A stretch of 64,000 nucleotides of DNA from Dendrolimus kikuchii (GCA_019925095.2 CM034411.1:4441501-4505500), one strand, 5' to 3'; counted from the stretch's first letter, positions 43,987 to 57,067 are shown. Notes: generated by a model from the sequence alone, not told the origin. Translations and numbers: made by a program.

Positions 43987-44964
43987 ATCAGTAAAATTTA
44001 ATTTTGAAATAAATAGGTACTTACCTTCATTTTCTTTTTCGACTTATTGTTAAACAAGCGCGGTAGCGGGTATACCGTCTCTACTTAGTGACATTTAAAG
44101 ACTGACAACCTCAAAGAACATGAGTTCGATTACTTTCCTGAAAAAGCATGCATTGTTTTGACAGTTTTCTGACCTAATGCGCATATTTTTATACCTACCA
44201 AGTGCAAAAGATAAAATAAAAATAAAAAACGAAAAATAGCGCTAACGTAAAAGCAGTTAAAAAATTAACATATAAAAGCTATTGTAAGAATTAAGTTCGT
44301 TTAGTTTTTTTACTTGACAATGCCTCATTTATATCAAAATTAAAAGACAGAAGTGAATAATGAATTTTCGACATAAGACGTTTTGATAATGTTTTAGGAT
44401 TATTTAGGATTCTCTTGTAATTGAAACGACTCGGTACGAGATCAACGCAGCAGAGAGTTAATTCGTCACAGAGTAGGTATTACATTGATATTTGACACAT
44501 TACAACTGTCACTCATTACGGTGACAATGACACAAGACAAAAGAATAATCGACGAAAAAATCTTAAAATCACAATGTCTCATAATTGATTATTATTTTAT
44601 TTTACAATTTTTGGATACCTATCAGCTATTCACATTATAATAGAAATAAATTTGAGATACTCAGCTATTTATTAACAAGTCACCACAGATAAAAATAAAT
44701 TAAAATATCTAATCAGAGATCAGAGAACTAGAAAACAGAGTAAAACTAAACACTAACTTTAACATGAAACATAATTCTAATATATTAAGATAACCTGCTT
44801 ATTATACACTAAAATTTAAACTATAGATCATTAAGTTTATTCATAAAACTAGACACCGAGGTACCCGTTATATCCAAATATAGCTGTGAATTAATTTACT
44901 ATAGGCGATCGATAAAGAAAAACTATTTTGGCAATAGTTCGTGTCAACCGATTGTAACGCAAAA
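43987..44964. other. no gene; possible SINE-U scraps at 44050-44180
   Basis: ACAAGCGCGGTAGCGGGTAT and ATGAGTTCGATTACTTTCC recall SINE-U pieces in the wrong order. The rest is AT-rich. Confidence 0.3.
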
Positions 44965-45011
44965 TCGACACTCTTTCCGTCATAGTCCCTCTATGACGGA
45001 AAGAGTGTCGA
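44965..45011. repeat. perfect 21 bp palindrome
   Basis: CGACACTCTTTCCGTCATAG (44966-44985), loop TCCCT, then its exact reverse complement to 45010; one more T-A pair outside. Confidence 0.9.
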
Positions 45012-45037
45012 GGCGTGTATATGTATACATATATATA

Positions 45038-45330
45038 TCTATACTACTACTAATAAAACTGTAGAGGTGGAATTTCTGTACAATGAATTTTTTTTTGCTA
45101 AAAACCAAGTCAGGGGGATGTAAGAGATGAAATAGAACTAATTTAGATTTTTTCGAATTTTTTGTTTCTCTGTTTGTCTGTCTGTTTGTACCGGCTAATC
45201 TCCGAAACGACTGGACCGATTTAATGAAATTTTGTATGCTGGTAGCTTATATCCCTGGTCAACATATAGGATACTTTTAATCCCGAAAAATTAAAGAAGT
45301 CCCGTGGAATAGAATCGCGATAATTTAAAT
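45038..45330 (+). mobile_element. Helitron, 3' end lost
   Basis: TCTATACTACTACTAATAAA start; follows 17299-17590 (CTGGTCAACATATAGGATAC) and then breaks off. Confidence 0.7.
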
Positions 45331-45384
45331 TTCAGGTTTAGAATTATTATAAAATATTACTACAAACGCAAAAACATCTCGAAG

Positions 45385-45535
<151 letters not shown>

Positions 45536-45740
45536 ATCGGAGACGACACACCTTCCATGATCAAATCGATCGTGTACTAGCAGAAGGTGATGTCAGGAGC
45601 CTTAAGAACAAACGAGCTTGCATGACAAGAGTTATGAATGTCAAAGAGGCAAGTGAGGTGTGTAAGAATAAGCCTAAATGGCACTCTGTTGTTCGTGCCT
45701 ACCCCGCAAGGGAACTGGCGTGAAGTTATGTATGTATGTA
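45536..45740 (+). mobile_element. RTE-a LINE 3' end at a TA block
   Basis: Last approx. 60 codons and tail. TATAATAAT lies at the left and again after the tail, consistent with a target duplication in the TA block, though tail bases may overlap it. Confidence 0.8.
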
Positions 45741-45755
45741 TGTATAATAATAATA

Positions 45756-45987
45756 ATGATCGGCAGACAAACACACATATTATATATCCCCAAATTAAGC
45801 AAGTTACGCTTGTGTTATGGGTAATATACAACGGACTACTCTGGGGCCGATCACAGACACCCAGACCATAGTAAATAACGGAGAAAAGACTTTTTCCGAA
45901 ATTTACTATACCAGGAATCGAACCCGGAGCCTCTGCGTTGCAGTGAGGTAGGCCGGCAAAGGCTTAGCCCGCTCAACCACAAAGGCA
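45756..45987 (-). mobile_element. SINE-T
   Basis: Same as 15375-15621: head with the GGTTCGATTCC B box on the minus strand near 45915. Here the 3' side adjoins (AAT)n. Confidence 0.8.
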
Positions 45988-45988
45988 A

Positions 45989-46038
45989 GATTGTACAAGA
46001 CAAAAATTATATACATATAATTTTTTTCTTGTACAATC
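45989..46038. repeat. 23 bp inverted repeat
   Basis: GATTGTACAAGACAAAAATT and on (45989-46011) pairs with 46016-46038, 22 of 23; loop TACA. Confidence 0.85.
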
Positions 46039-46373
46039 AGCAAAAAAAGTGGTCGTTACTTTTGAAGAAGAAAATGTATTAACAATCAAAAGTGCACGGT
46101 GAAAGTCGAATAAATAATATTTATTAACATTGCAAATTGTTGTGCGGTCTAACTATTTGGTGTCAGTTTCATAATTAATTAATTAATTGATTTCATTTGT
46201 GGTTCATTTCATTGTTATTTCATGTTCAGTGTTATTATTTGTTGCTAATTGTTGTAATTTCATTTTAACGTTGTTAATTACAAATGGTTCTGATTTTGAA
46301 ACTTAGTCGAAATAAGGTAAATATATAGGAGGATAGTAAAAAGTTCTTCGCATAAAAAAATGTCAAAATGAAC

Positions 46374-46510
46374 ATGAATGCTATAATGAGATTAGCCGAG
46401 GAAAAATTTAATAGTATAACTGTAGAGGAATAGAAAAATGCTTGTCTAAATGTTCTTGAAGAGGAAAAGAAATTTCAGGGCAGGGATGAGGCTTCAGATA
46501 CTTGAAAAGT
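46374..46510 (+). pseudogene. possible DDE transposase C-terminal remnant
   Basis: One frame reads AIMRLAEEKFNSITVEE, stop, KNACLNVLEEEKKFQGRDEA, then further stops. A pattern of TxExW-xNAC-xxV-xxEExF is common in the C-terminal tail of several DDE-type (pogo/jerky-like) proteins, and the stop sits where W is expected. Weak, short and decayed. Confidence 0.3.
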
Positions 46511-46560
46511 AGATTGAAAGTGAGGATGAATTTGAGTACGAAATGTCTGGGGTTGGAGAA

Positions 46561-47332
46561 ATTTACTATTAAAAATAATGTTTAATATTTATTATTTTAA
46601 TATCATTTAATATTACCAGTTTCATATTAAGTATCTGTCTATAAAAATATATAAAAATTATTAGGTTATTTATTTATGTGCTAACCGTACACTACTAGTA
46701 CAAACGCAAAAACATCTCGAAGCTTTACCTGTGTTTTGTCAAGTAATTCAGAACAATTGAATTTTTGTGAGTTAACGATACGAGCTAGGATTTCCCGACA
46801 CTGTGCGAATTTCAGATAGTGATTTTAACGAATTATATAGTAAAATCTTTTAATTATAATTACATTTAAACTACTACAATCTGTTAATAATTTGGAACAT
46901 TATCGTAAAGTGAATTAATTTAATAACATAATCAGCTTATTGAATGCGTGGTAATTTAAAACCCGGAACTCTTTAGATGTAGCGGCTTCCTTAACATCTA
47001 AGCAACCGAGGTTAAACTATAAATACGGAATAATGATTGATTATTTTGTTGAATACCAAAACAAGTTTTGGGTCCAATTAACTTTTTAGGATCATAAATT
47101 AATTAACATAACTGACCTTAGGTAATGTGCTATGAATACAAATTATACACATTTTTGAAGTGGAAGGTGGCTTCCAGCTGTTCAGCTAAGTTTGGCAAAC
47201 ACATGGTCGAAAATATGCCAGACTTGTTTAATAAATATAATTTTGAAGCGTTCATCACATTTTGCATTAAAATAGGAGGGACAGTCATAAATAATAACAA
47301 GTAAATTACTCAATTTGTAAATATAATTATAC
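46561..47332. other. no gene; 26 bp repeat at 46699
   Basis: TACAAACGCAAAAACATCTC and six more bases (46699-46724) repeat 45361-45386. Confidence 0.5.
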
Positions 47333-47819
47333 TGTTACAACTTACATGCCGACAAAAGTGAATTCACACCTGCATACCGTAAAACCACACTTTATTACCT
47401 TTCCACATTTGGACTTCTTTTGTTTACATTGTGTTTAAATTTGTGATTAGAAAACAGTCCATTCTGTATTGTAATATTTTATGGCAGTCATTAGCCAGGT
47501 GTGTCGAACTGATTCTAAGAAATTCGGTCCACACGGTCGGGCAGACATATTGTATCGCTGCAGTATAAAGCAATGGCCTAATGGAGAGATCGGCAGTCTA
47601 GCGATAAGCACGAGCGATGCAAGACAAGTGTTCTACATTCGGTGATCTATTTAGTGACGGACTTTGCGCGTTTTATGGAATTACGATCTTCTGCATTACG
47701 ATTGGCTTTGTTGTGTTCGGTTATATTTGTACCTGGGTTATACGTGTTTGTCTATACAAACTAATAAACTCTATAATAATTCCAACGGCATTTCAATTCA
47801 TGTCCTGCAACTCGTAACA
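47333..47819 (+). mobile_element. solo LTR (LTR-G)
   Basis: TGTTACAACT to CTCGTAACA; ATAC on both sides (47329-47332, 47820-47823). 487 bp. TATA-like GCAGTATAAAGC near 47561. Confidence 0.9.
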
Positions 47820-47830
47820 ATACTAACGAT

Positions 47831-47919
47831 CTTATTCATATTGAGCTATAGTAAGTTTGTAAGCTTCTTTAGGAATCTTAAAGAACCCTAAAACTTTACT
47901 CTAACTCAATATGAATGAA
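47831..47919. mobile_element. 88 bp hairpin MITE, copy 2
   Basis: CTTATTCATATTGAGCTATA and at the right CTCAATATGAATGAA. Matches 42810. Confidence 0.65.
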
Positions 47920-50900
47920 ACCGTAAGTATATATATATATTAACAGCTGATAATTAGATGATGTACAAAAAGGTAAACATATAAAATACGAAATTTAATA
48001 TATTATACCATGGACTTAGAAAACTAGATGATATAATTAATAAATAGATAGACAAGACCAGAAAAAAAACAGAAAGAAGTTGGAGGGAGGGACTTACTTT
48101 ATTTATTCAAAAAAGAAAAAATAATAAGTTTGACAGACAATAAGTAATTATATAATACAATATACATAATAAAATAACGAATTACACATAAAAAATGCCG
48201 CATTAACTGAACCCTTCAATTCGTATGTTTCGACACTTTCTTGGCTGATATAATAAATATGATATTTTAAACATAAATAAAAAACGCTAAATATTTTATG
48301 TAATTATAACAGATTCATACAAACAATTTATCGGTTTAAAATTGCCTCATAAGTTACTAATTAATTTTAATTATCAATTAAAACAGAATCACTCATCAAA
48401 ATAAAGTTAAAATTTGTCAGCATCACGAATTCCTATTACACTTTTAAATGGTACCATTGCCTCCATCTAGCGACGATTCATTGAACTAATATTATTTAAT
48501 CAGAAACTAACGTTAGATGGTGCTAGGTGTTTTGAAAATATATTCTATATTTAAATGTATTAAGTAAAATAAGTAGAATATTTTAACAGGTATTAAAATA
48601 AAGATTGGAGATCTAGAAAGAATTGTTTTCCTTACTTAATCTATATATGTTTAGTATATTTATTTTCAAGCGACAATAGTAGGGTCTGGCAATAAGGGTA
48701 CATAAATTAAAGATTTTATACACGATTAGAGCAATGAATGATTTTGAATGTGTGTGTGTGTTTTTTTGGACTCTGAAGGTACTTAGACAAAAAGAGAGCC
48801 ACGTTATACACTAGTGTCAGTTGTCATATCAGTTTGCCTTTGCAAGTAATTTATATGAAAAACTACTGGGTCTAATTCAATAAATATTCGGTATTACATC
48901 GACATACAATGATTTAGTAAAATCGCAAAACAAAGTTAGGGGTAGCTGCCACATGTGTAACTGAGGGTGGAAATTGTTAATGTTTTTTTAATTTACAATT
49001 CAAACAGGTGTGGAACTTATTTTTGCCAAAGACGTAAAAACTTTTGAAATAGAAGTTGTATAAGCTAAAAAAATTAAGAATATCTCCTTAAATTTTATTT
49101 AGGTTTATCGACCTTAAAAGATGCTTTCAAAAAATTGGCTTGAACAAGATTTGATCATTGATTTGTGTACTTTAGACTGAAAGTTTTTTTTAGGATTCCT
49201 TACAGCGGACGTTCATCACTTCTACAGAATCTGCCGATTTTGTTTATTGTACAATAGTTTTAATTTTAGCAGCATTTTGTGTTGATGCCTTATGTATAAT
49301 AACTTACGAGTTTTCTTCCTTACAAATAAGCACATACCTGAAACAAAAAAGATCTTTATCAATTTACTAACATAAATACTTTTCGTTACCTAAAAATTTC
49401 CAAGTTCTTTTATAACAATTGCAACGAAGAATAGAATTATAAATGATAATACTGGCTTGCTTTGTTAAGTATTCTGCTAATAACGTATCACCGATAAGCT
49501 CCTGAATCATACATGATTAGGTGACTCTACAGATCATGATCAACATGCTTTTGACGTTTTAAAATATAAAATTTCTAAATCTTAATTGATAGGAAAATAA
49601 AATTTCTGCAAAAAAAGAAACTTGATTAACTAATCCAGCATATTTCAAACTGAACTGTTGTGTCTTGAGCATCTTTATAAAAAAAATCCCAGCAACGGTT
49701 GTCTCCCCCCAAACACTGAGCTGTACAGGAAAGATGTTTCCCACATACAAAAACTAAGGTCACACATTTGCATAGTACACAATCATTAATTTCTATCAAG
49801 TTTTTTTTTATCTACTGTTCACCCCACAAAAATGAAAGGATTTAACACAAAAAGATCGCATTAAAATAAAAGATTGTTCTCACCAATTTGCATATTAAGA
49901 TTGTGAGAAAGGAGTACCGCAAGGATAGATACCGGGGCCCACGTTCCTTAATATATGCACGTGAAGGACAATGCAAAAATTGTTTTTTCAACCAGTCTTC
50001 TCGTATTTTTTTATTATTTGTTTTTTAGTTTTCATTTCGCACGATGATTTGCATAGCTAGTTTTGTGCCCTTTGAAAAATTTGCATGCGTTCTTTAATAC
50101 TGTCTTTTTGAGTGTTTGTATTTACTTTCAGCATTATCTTAGCTATTATTGAATTTTTAATTTGATTTATAAATTCTTTTGGGGGGTTGGATTCTATATC
50201 ATCATTGTAACTGTCATTAGCGACGCGTTTGAGTTCGTGTGATTTTTTTTTGGAATCTTGTTTTGTGGAATAATTAAGTTTAAGAATTTCTTAGTGTCTC
50301 CCATGGATTTATTTTGTATATATCTAATTGGATACCGGTTTTGATGGGTCATGATTTTTTATTGTCTTCTTTTAATTCTGGGGAGGATTTTTTTGTATAT
50401 CGGGTGCCGTATTCTTTTTGATTCAGTTGTACATCTGGTGTATTGTAATTATTCAATCGTGAGAACAAGGGGATGTTTTATGGATTAATTATTCTGATTG
50501 TTTAATATACTTCCTATTATGATTTAACGGCTGGATGTTTTAAATTTACTGTGCAAATTATAACGGTTATCATTTAATAAGCTTCAGTGATTTGTTGTTA
50601 AATTACGATCCACGTTGTAGACGAATTCTGAACTATCTTAGGAATTTTAACTTAAAAAGAGATGTTAGCGTCTATCTACGTGTTTTTTATCGTCTTTACA
50701 ACGTAAAGTACCTTGAGGAACAATTTGATGCTTAAGCCGCTATTCTAAGAAAATTCGAAGGACAATTTATTGTATATTAAAACGCAGGAATGACTTATAG
50801 TGCCACCTAAAATATTTTTTGATAAGTATTTTATGAGCTATTGTTGTTGCTAGTAATGTTTTGCCATGTTATTATATAATTAAAAATAAAGTCAATATTT

Positions 50901-52584
50901 CCAGAGTAACATTTGCTAGTTATTATGTAATATATTTTATGAAGACTGCAATGTTTTTAACAATAAAATTGACAAGAGGCTGGCATAGGTATATTTATTT
51001 ATAAACAGCCAAGGAAATCTTTTGGACAAGTTTAGAAGGTAATCTAGAATATCTAGAGTCTAGATATGAAAAAGTGTTTAAACATGAGTCACAATACCGC
51101 ACAATCTATTCCAAATTAGTCACCGAGTTTTAATATCGTCAATTACATTTTTTGCCCCAGTCCTCACTTCATGTCTTGTGGTCAGCGTGACAATGAAAAA
51201 AAAACGATCGAATTACCAACTAAATCATTGGATCTATAGATCTATATCGCGCACGCGTCAATGTCATGCATTGTGATCGATATAAAAAAATCAATAGTTA
51301 TGATTTTAACCCCTTCATTGCTTTTATTGATGAAATATAATATTTTTAGGGTTTGTATTGATCGTGTGTCGTTTAAGAAAGGACGAATTGTGTTATTGTT
51401 ATAACATAACGCTTTTGTTGAAAATTGTATTGGAAATGGTTGAAACTTATTTCTTGATACATACAGATTGACCACGCGAAGTGTAATTTTTTAATGCGTG
51501 AATCAGGCAAATAAGCTTTCAACTCTTCTGATGAAAGTGATTACCGCCTATGGATGTATGTAATTTTTATAGGGGATTAGCGGGTTGGACACATCTCGAT
51601 GTGTAGGTTTCATCACAATCTTTTCGTTCACCGTTAGCACGTGGTAATTGTATAAGCCGCGCGCAGAAGGTTTGCTGATGACTACTTACTATTATTGTAT
51701 ATACTTATATAAAGTATAGACAATAATAAATTTATTGCAACAACTATTTTTGTAACCTTTTTTGTCAACCCTACTGACCATCGACGCGTGACATCATGAG
51801 GCTATCGGCAAACCTAAAACCAAACAATATATACACATTAGTTCAGAAAACTGCCTAAGTGGTTCATATTTTGCTGCCAGGTTTCTTACCCGCACCTTTG
51901 GAGTTTACAACGCATTCGCTAACTCGACGTTGTCTGACTCGACGAAATTTTACGATGTCCTTTTGTTAAACACTTCTTTAAATATTAATTTTTTGTGGAC
52001 TGTAAATATTTTAATTATAAATGAAAACTGCACGTGCGGAATATAACGACGATTTCAACAATAATGGAGGAAAAAAATATACAGATAAAAAATAAAAAAA
52101 CATTTATGTTCCAAATTCAAACATTTAGTATTTTTGGCGGCCAGTACCATGCCATACCAAATTAATAAAAACTCTTTGTTGGAGATTCCAACACCTTTCG
52201 TAAACAACTTCATGTCGGTGTGGGAAGAGAAAACTTCAGCGAGAATTTCACTTCAGATCGTTATTGTATTCCACATGAATCAGACGTTATATAGAACCAT
52301 TTAGCTCAAGGCGCATTTTTACTGTAGTCGTAGGGAGATCAAGGTGACTGGTGAGCATACTCCCCAACGCACTAAAAGTTTTGCAAGTATGCGCAAATCC
52401 TAATCTAGCAGTGAAACTGTAAACTAATAATAATATGACCAGTATAGAATCTGAATAAACTTGGTAATTAAGAGAAGCTTGTTTTATTTTGGTAAAAATG
52501 AAAATTTACTTTTGAAAGTTGCATAAGGATAAGGGCCTGTTTTAATCTCAGCCAAAAACTGAGCAAATTCACAAACTTTGCGAA
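47920..52584. other. longest stretch without recognised elements
   Basis: About 4.6 kb, AT-rich, no frame over 80 codons and no family member except a SINE-U scrap at 51580-51665 (minus: ACAATTACCACGTGCTAACG). It could be intron or intergenic sequence; single short exons could be missed. Confidence 0.4.
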
Positions 52585-52840
52585 TCTATACAGATAAATA
52601 AAATTGAACTGTCTGTTTGTAACGTCAAAATAAAAATCCACCAGGGATCATTGATTGATCAATCAATTAAAATTTTTGTCTGTCCGTCTGCATATTTCGG
52701 CTAACCTCTGAAACGGCTAGACCGATTTTGACGGGACTTTCACTGGCACATAGCTGTTGTTGTGTGGAGTAACTTAGGCTACTTTTTTTAGGGTTCCACG
52801 AAAAAGAAATCCTCGCGGGCGAAGTCGCGGACACAGCTAG
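52585..52840 (+). mobile_element. Helitron (256 bp), complete
   Basis: TCTATACAGATAAATAAAAT start after A; GTCGCGGACACAGCTAG end before T. Same family as 4937. Confidence 0.8.
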
Positions 52841-53233
52841 TATTGTAAAATAAAAATAAATAAATTTTAGACACGACTCCATCTCTTAAATATACAAAAC
52901 TATCCATCCCTTCGCATACCTTTAAGAATATTGTTTCAAAATCAGCTGTACAAAATCGGCTTCCAATAATCCCTTAACTATCCCAGAATCAATAAGATGT
53001 TTTGTTGCCGACATTTGGAGGGTTATAAGATTATTGGGTATTGATCTATTGTAGAAGGCGCGAAAGGGTTAAGTACCTTCTTGTTATACTTTCAACCCTC
53101 TATTGACTAGTTTCAAAGGGACATTAAAATATGGGGCAGTTAAAAATCCGAACACTATTTCCCTTTTGATTTGGTCTTATTTACAATGATGACACTAATT
53201 ACATGAACAACAAGTAGTCTTTTCAACAAGTAA
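52841..53233. other. no gene recognised
   Basis: Nothing supported. Confidence 0.35.
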
Positions 53234-53244
53234 TTTAAAAAGCA

Positions 53245-53593
53245 TACATACATACATACATAACTTCACGCCAGTTCCCTTGCGGGGTAGGCACGAACAA
53301 CAGAGTGCCATTTAGGCTTATTCTTACACACCTCACTTGCCTCTTTGACATTCATAACTCTTGTCATGCAAGCTCGTCTGTTCTTAAGGCTCCTGACATC
53401 ACCCTCCGCTAGTACACGATCAATTTGATCATGGAAGGTGTGTCGTGGCCTTCCACGACTTCTGCATCCATCCACTTTTGCATTGTATATCTGTTTAGTC
53501 ATTCTTTCATCATGCATTCTTTCCACATGCCCGAACCACCGGAGCATTCCTTTCCTTACCTTCACCCCGACACTCTCTTTCAGACCAACTCTC
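53245..53593 (-). mobile_element. RTE-a LINE 3' end
   Basis: TTTAAAAAGCA on both sides (53234-53244, 53594-53604). Open from KRVGLKESVG to the stop. Confidence 0.85.
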
Positions 53594-53787
53594 TTTAAAA
53601 AGCAATTAACAAATATTGGCCTAGTGCGTGCTGGTCTACGCATAATGATTAGTTCCATAGAGATTATGAAAGCCAACTATTTGCTTTTGATTATTCGGTA
53701 TCAGAACTTTTAAAAAAGTAAAAAATCGAAAATACCCGTGTCCCAAAAAGTATTCAACGAATTTTATTCAAACCAATTTTCGCTTTC

Positions 53788-54080
53788 GTGCAGAACAGAG
53801 AAGAAATATAACCCTGCGGTCAGCAGCCCGTCGTAAGCGTCTCTTACGACGGGCTGCTGACCAAACAATCCAAGCTAAGTGGTAGGGCATTGGCCTGGAT
53901 AGCTACCGTCCCTGATCTACAGCATGTCATCATAACAACCTTAAGTTGCGGTTTGGCATTAGTAGACAGGTTCCAGTCCTGCTTCGAGTATGCCAGCACT
54001 TTTGGTGTTGCAAATATCCATAAGCGATGGTAACCATTTTCCATCAGGTGGACCGTTATCCTGTATACTTCAGCATTTAA
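53788..54080 (+). mobile_element. SINE-A with an internal palindrome
   Basis: CGTGCAGAACAGAGAAG to CAGCATTTAAAAAAA. At 53818-53862 GGTCAGCAGCCCGTCGTAAG faces its exact reverse complement across 5 bases; normal copies have only one arm (CGGCCTGTCGTAAGAGG). Confidence 0.75.
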
Positions 54081-54180
54081 AAAAAATGTTATCAAAACTT
54101 TCCAATACAATAGTTAGTGCCGGCGTACTTCAGCAATAAAAAAAAAATGTTATTCAAACTTTCCAATACAAAAGTTAGAG
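54061..54180 (+). repeat. tandem duplication, approx. 60 bp unit
   Basis: TACTTCAGCA...TTTCCAATACAA.AGTTAG occurs twice in a row at the SINE-A tail. Confidence 0.8.
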
Positions 54181-54519
54181 ATAGAACACAATTTTACGAC
54201 TTTAAATAAAACACATTAAAAATTCTTAAAATCTGCCTAACCCCCACATCATTTTTGTACAACCATTATGACGCTAGTGGTCGACCATTCTGATGATAAT
54301 TGTTATAGCAGAATTGGAACCCAAGTGTAGAAGGGGCAAAAGAAGAAAATAAATTTACATGTAATAAACAAAACGACAGCAGTATAGTATCTATTTAAAA
54401 ATAACATTTTGTGGCTAGTGCTGTCTTATCAACTATGTTAAAAACTTGTTTGCTGCAAATGTCAACACATTGTAAAATGTCCAAAATATGGTAAAAATAT
54501 CGACCACGCATAATCGAGC

Positions 54520-54723
54520 CTATATACGCGCGATATGACACGCAAGTAACACCTTGGGCAGTTCCCCTCTGTAGTTTTTGCTGGCCCTAATGACGTCATT
54601 AGGATGAAGGGCGAGATATAACCCAGTGCATTGTACTCTGTCCTTAGTGGGATTTGGTACTTTGTACAGCTTAACTTGCTCACTGAAATATCTTCTATGA
54701 AGGTGCTCTCTCACCACGAGCAT
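54520..54723 (-). CDS. unrecognised open frame, 67 codons
   Basis: Starts MLVVREHLHRRYFSEQVKLY and continues with a mixed, protein-like composition (KVPNPTKDRVQCTG, SKNYRGELPKV). No domain recognised, no homologous copy in the window. Its upstream flank, GTTACAGGCGAATGCTCG (minus), is repeated in the other orientation at 54894-54927. It could be part of an exon or an old element; equally it could be chance. Confidence 0.2.
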   Translation of the reverse strand: MLVVREHLHRRYFSEQVKLYKVPNPTKDRVQCTGLYLALHPNDVIRASKNYRGELPKVLLACHIARI

Positions 54724-55111
54724 TCGCCTGTAACGTTACAGATCCGAGCATTATATCAGTGCAGGAGGAGAACCAAGCATTACAGTGCGCAACTTGTGAT
54801 GATACAATCTGTAATATTTTGATAGAACTTGTAATACAACAACCGCTTCGTCTGACATTGTCGAATCAACTAAATGCTCAAAATCGATATTAAATTACAG
54901 GCGAATACTCGCGGTGAAGGAGCACCTTAATATAAATATGTATCAATATAACGAAATCTTTCAACCATTTTTATCGTCGAATTCTAGGTGTTCAATTTCA
55001 TTTCTTCTACGACTAAAGCGATCTAGATTTAAGATCTACAAAACCTCAAGACCAACCCAGTTATAATATATAACAACATATAACAATGTATTTGGAACGC
55101 GTTGCCTGTTA

Positions 55112-55372
55112 GTGTTCATTCACGTTGACTCGCGGGCGCGGTGACGGGCGCGGTAGACGTAGCGAGTTCGCATTCACATTGGCCGCCAGGCGTTTGCGCG
55201 AGTTTGACGTGTTTTCAGTGATTGAAAACATGGACGACGATCTTTTATTTTTAACCGAAAATTCATACCTAAAGTGGGAGATGATAAAAATTAGAATTGG
55301 TGTGCATGAAATTAATAAAGAAAGAGAACGGTATGGTGAATTTCATACTTTATGTAGTAATTTAATAAACCG
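55112..55372 (+). mobile_element. PIF/Harbinger remnant, copy 2, 3' part lost
   Basis: After TTA (55109-55111) begins GTGTTCATTCACGTTGACTC and the GGGCGCGG run. ATG at 55230 opens MDDDLLFLTENSYLKWEM through ERYGEFHTLCSNLIN, then leaves the match with copy 1 at approx. 55366 and stops. No right-hand end was found. Confidence 0.7.
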
Positions 55373-56462
55373 ATAATGTGACTTTATGCTATTTCAAGAT
55401 GTTCATGAAATGATCACCGGGCCAGGTTGGGCCCATTCTTTACATCATCTTGGTTATATATCTGAATGTGTGGCTATGAAAACTTTGAATAGAGGTATTC
55501 GTTCTCATGTTTCTGTGATTACGATATACGTGTTTATTGATTTATTGTGCTAAGTTTCGATGACGCTTACACATACAAGACAGGAACTATAACCTCGTAA
55601 GAATGTCAGTTTAGAAACCGTGACCTCTCTGCCTCCCCCATTCACTGTAAGTGACATGATGATTAATCATAGCCGTTGCAAGTTCAAGGGTTGGTATCAA
55701 CAATGGAAAGTGACAGACCGTATACATTGTGATATTAAATTTGCTTATCTAATGATACCGGTGATATAGAACTACAAGATCTGCATAATAGGCATATATA
55801 ATTATGTACATTAAAAAAGGCAGGAGTTAACTAAACATAAAATAATGAAATAAAAGAACCTTATCTAGACCTATTATTGAGGAGTATCTTGCCGTTTGCA
55901 AAATATCGACAAGTCTTAAGCGAAGCGGTGTACTATACATATATATACAGAGTAGAAAGTAGACGTATTTTTAATATACTTCAAAAAAAGGAGGAGGTAT
56001 ATATTACATACATACACATACTTAAACCTACGCGCACTACCATCGCATTGCATTACACGCACACTCCACAAACAAACCAAGACATACAAAGAGCCTAAAA
56101 AATAATAACCCAGGCACAGAAAAGAAAAAAACAACACACATGGCACTAGATAGGACTATATATAAGTATAGATATAAGGCCAAAACTGCACATGCACTTC
56201 CTCACAACACCAGCATGTAACAGATACACTCTACATTAGTATAAGTTTAGTATTAAAATTAGAATAAATTAATATAATAAGTTATTCTTAAAGTACACCA
56301 AAACAAAAAATTACTACATATAATGTCACATACACTAACAAAAATAAACAATAAGCGTGTATGGAGTCTCAAATTTTTCATAGAAATTAAGTAGTAAAAA
56401 AGGGTACGGAACTAGAGTCCGTAGAGATATTAATAATAAAAAAAAAAAAAAAAATTACATAC
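55373..56462. other. no gene; TTAA-element scrap at 55978
   Basis: ACTTCAAAAAAAGGAGGAGG at 55978-55997 matches the left end of the element at 8807. Confidence 0.4.
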
Positions 56463-56466
56463 ATAT

Positions 56467-56963
56467 TGTTACTACCTAGGCGCCGACAATGACTAATTCC
56501 ACGTACAGGTTTGTAGAAGCACATTTATTACCCGTCGGCATTTGAACTAATAACATTGAAACTATTGTAATTATTTTATGATCGTGTTCTTTTGTTTACT
56601 TATTTATTAGCATACGTTTCTAGAGAACAGCCTATTGTTGAATTGTAATCATTAGCCAAGTGTTACGGATTTTAAAGTACAAGCTGATTCTAGGAAATTC
56701 GGTCACGTTGCCGGGCGGGCATATTGCATTTGAGGAGGAAGGTCGAGCGAGAACCACGATCGAAGCGAGACGTGTGTACTACAATCTGGAATCTATTAGT
56801 GACGGACTTTGCGCGTTTTATTGAATTAGGACCTTCTGCATTACGTTTGGATTTGTTGTGTTCGGTTATATTTGTACCTGTGTTATACATGTTTGTATAG
56901 TTCTAATAAACTCTATAATAATTCCAACGGCATTTTAATTCGAGTCCCGCTAAACTCATAACA
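56467..56963 (+). mobile_element. solo LTR (LTR-G)
   Basis: TGTTACTACC to CTCATAACA; ATAT on both sides (56463-56466, 56964-56967). 497 bp; the TATA-region segment is shortened by a deletion near 56725. Confidence 0.85.
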
Positions 56964-57067
56964 ATATGTATAGATCGTATATACGAGCATTACACTTTCG
57001 TGATCTATTTTAATTAAACCAAAAACGTTCAAAATACCTTATGAAAGTATAATATTATTGTCTATTA

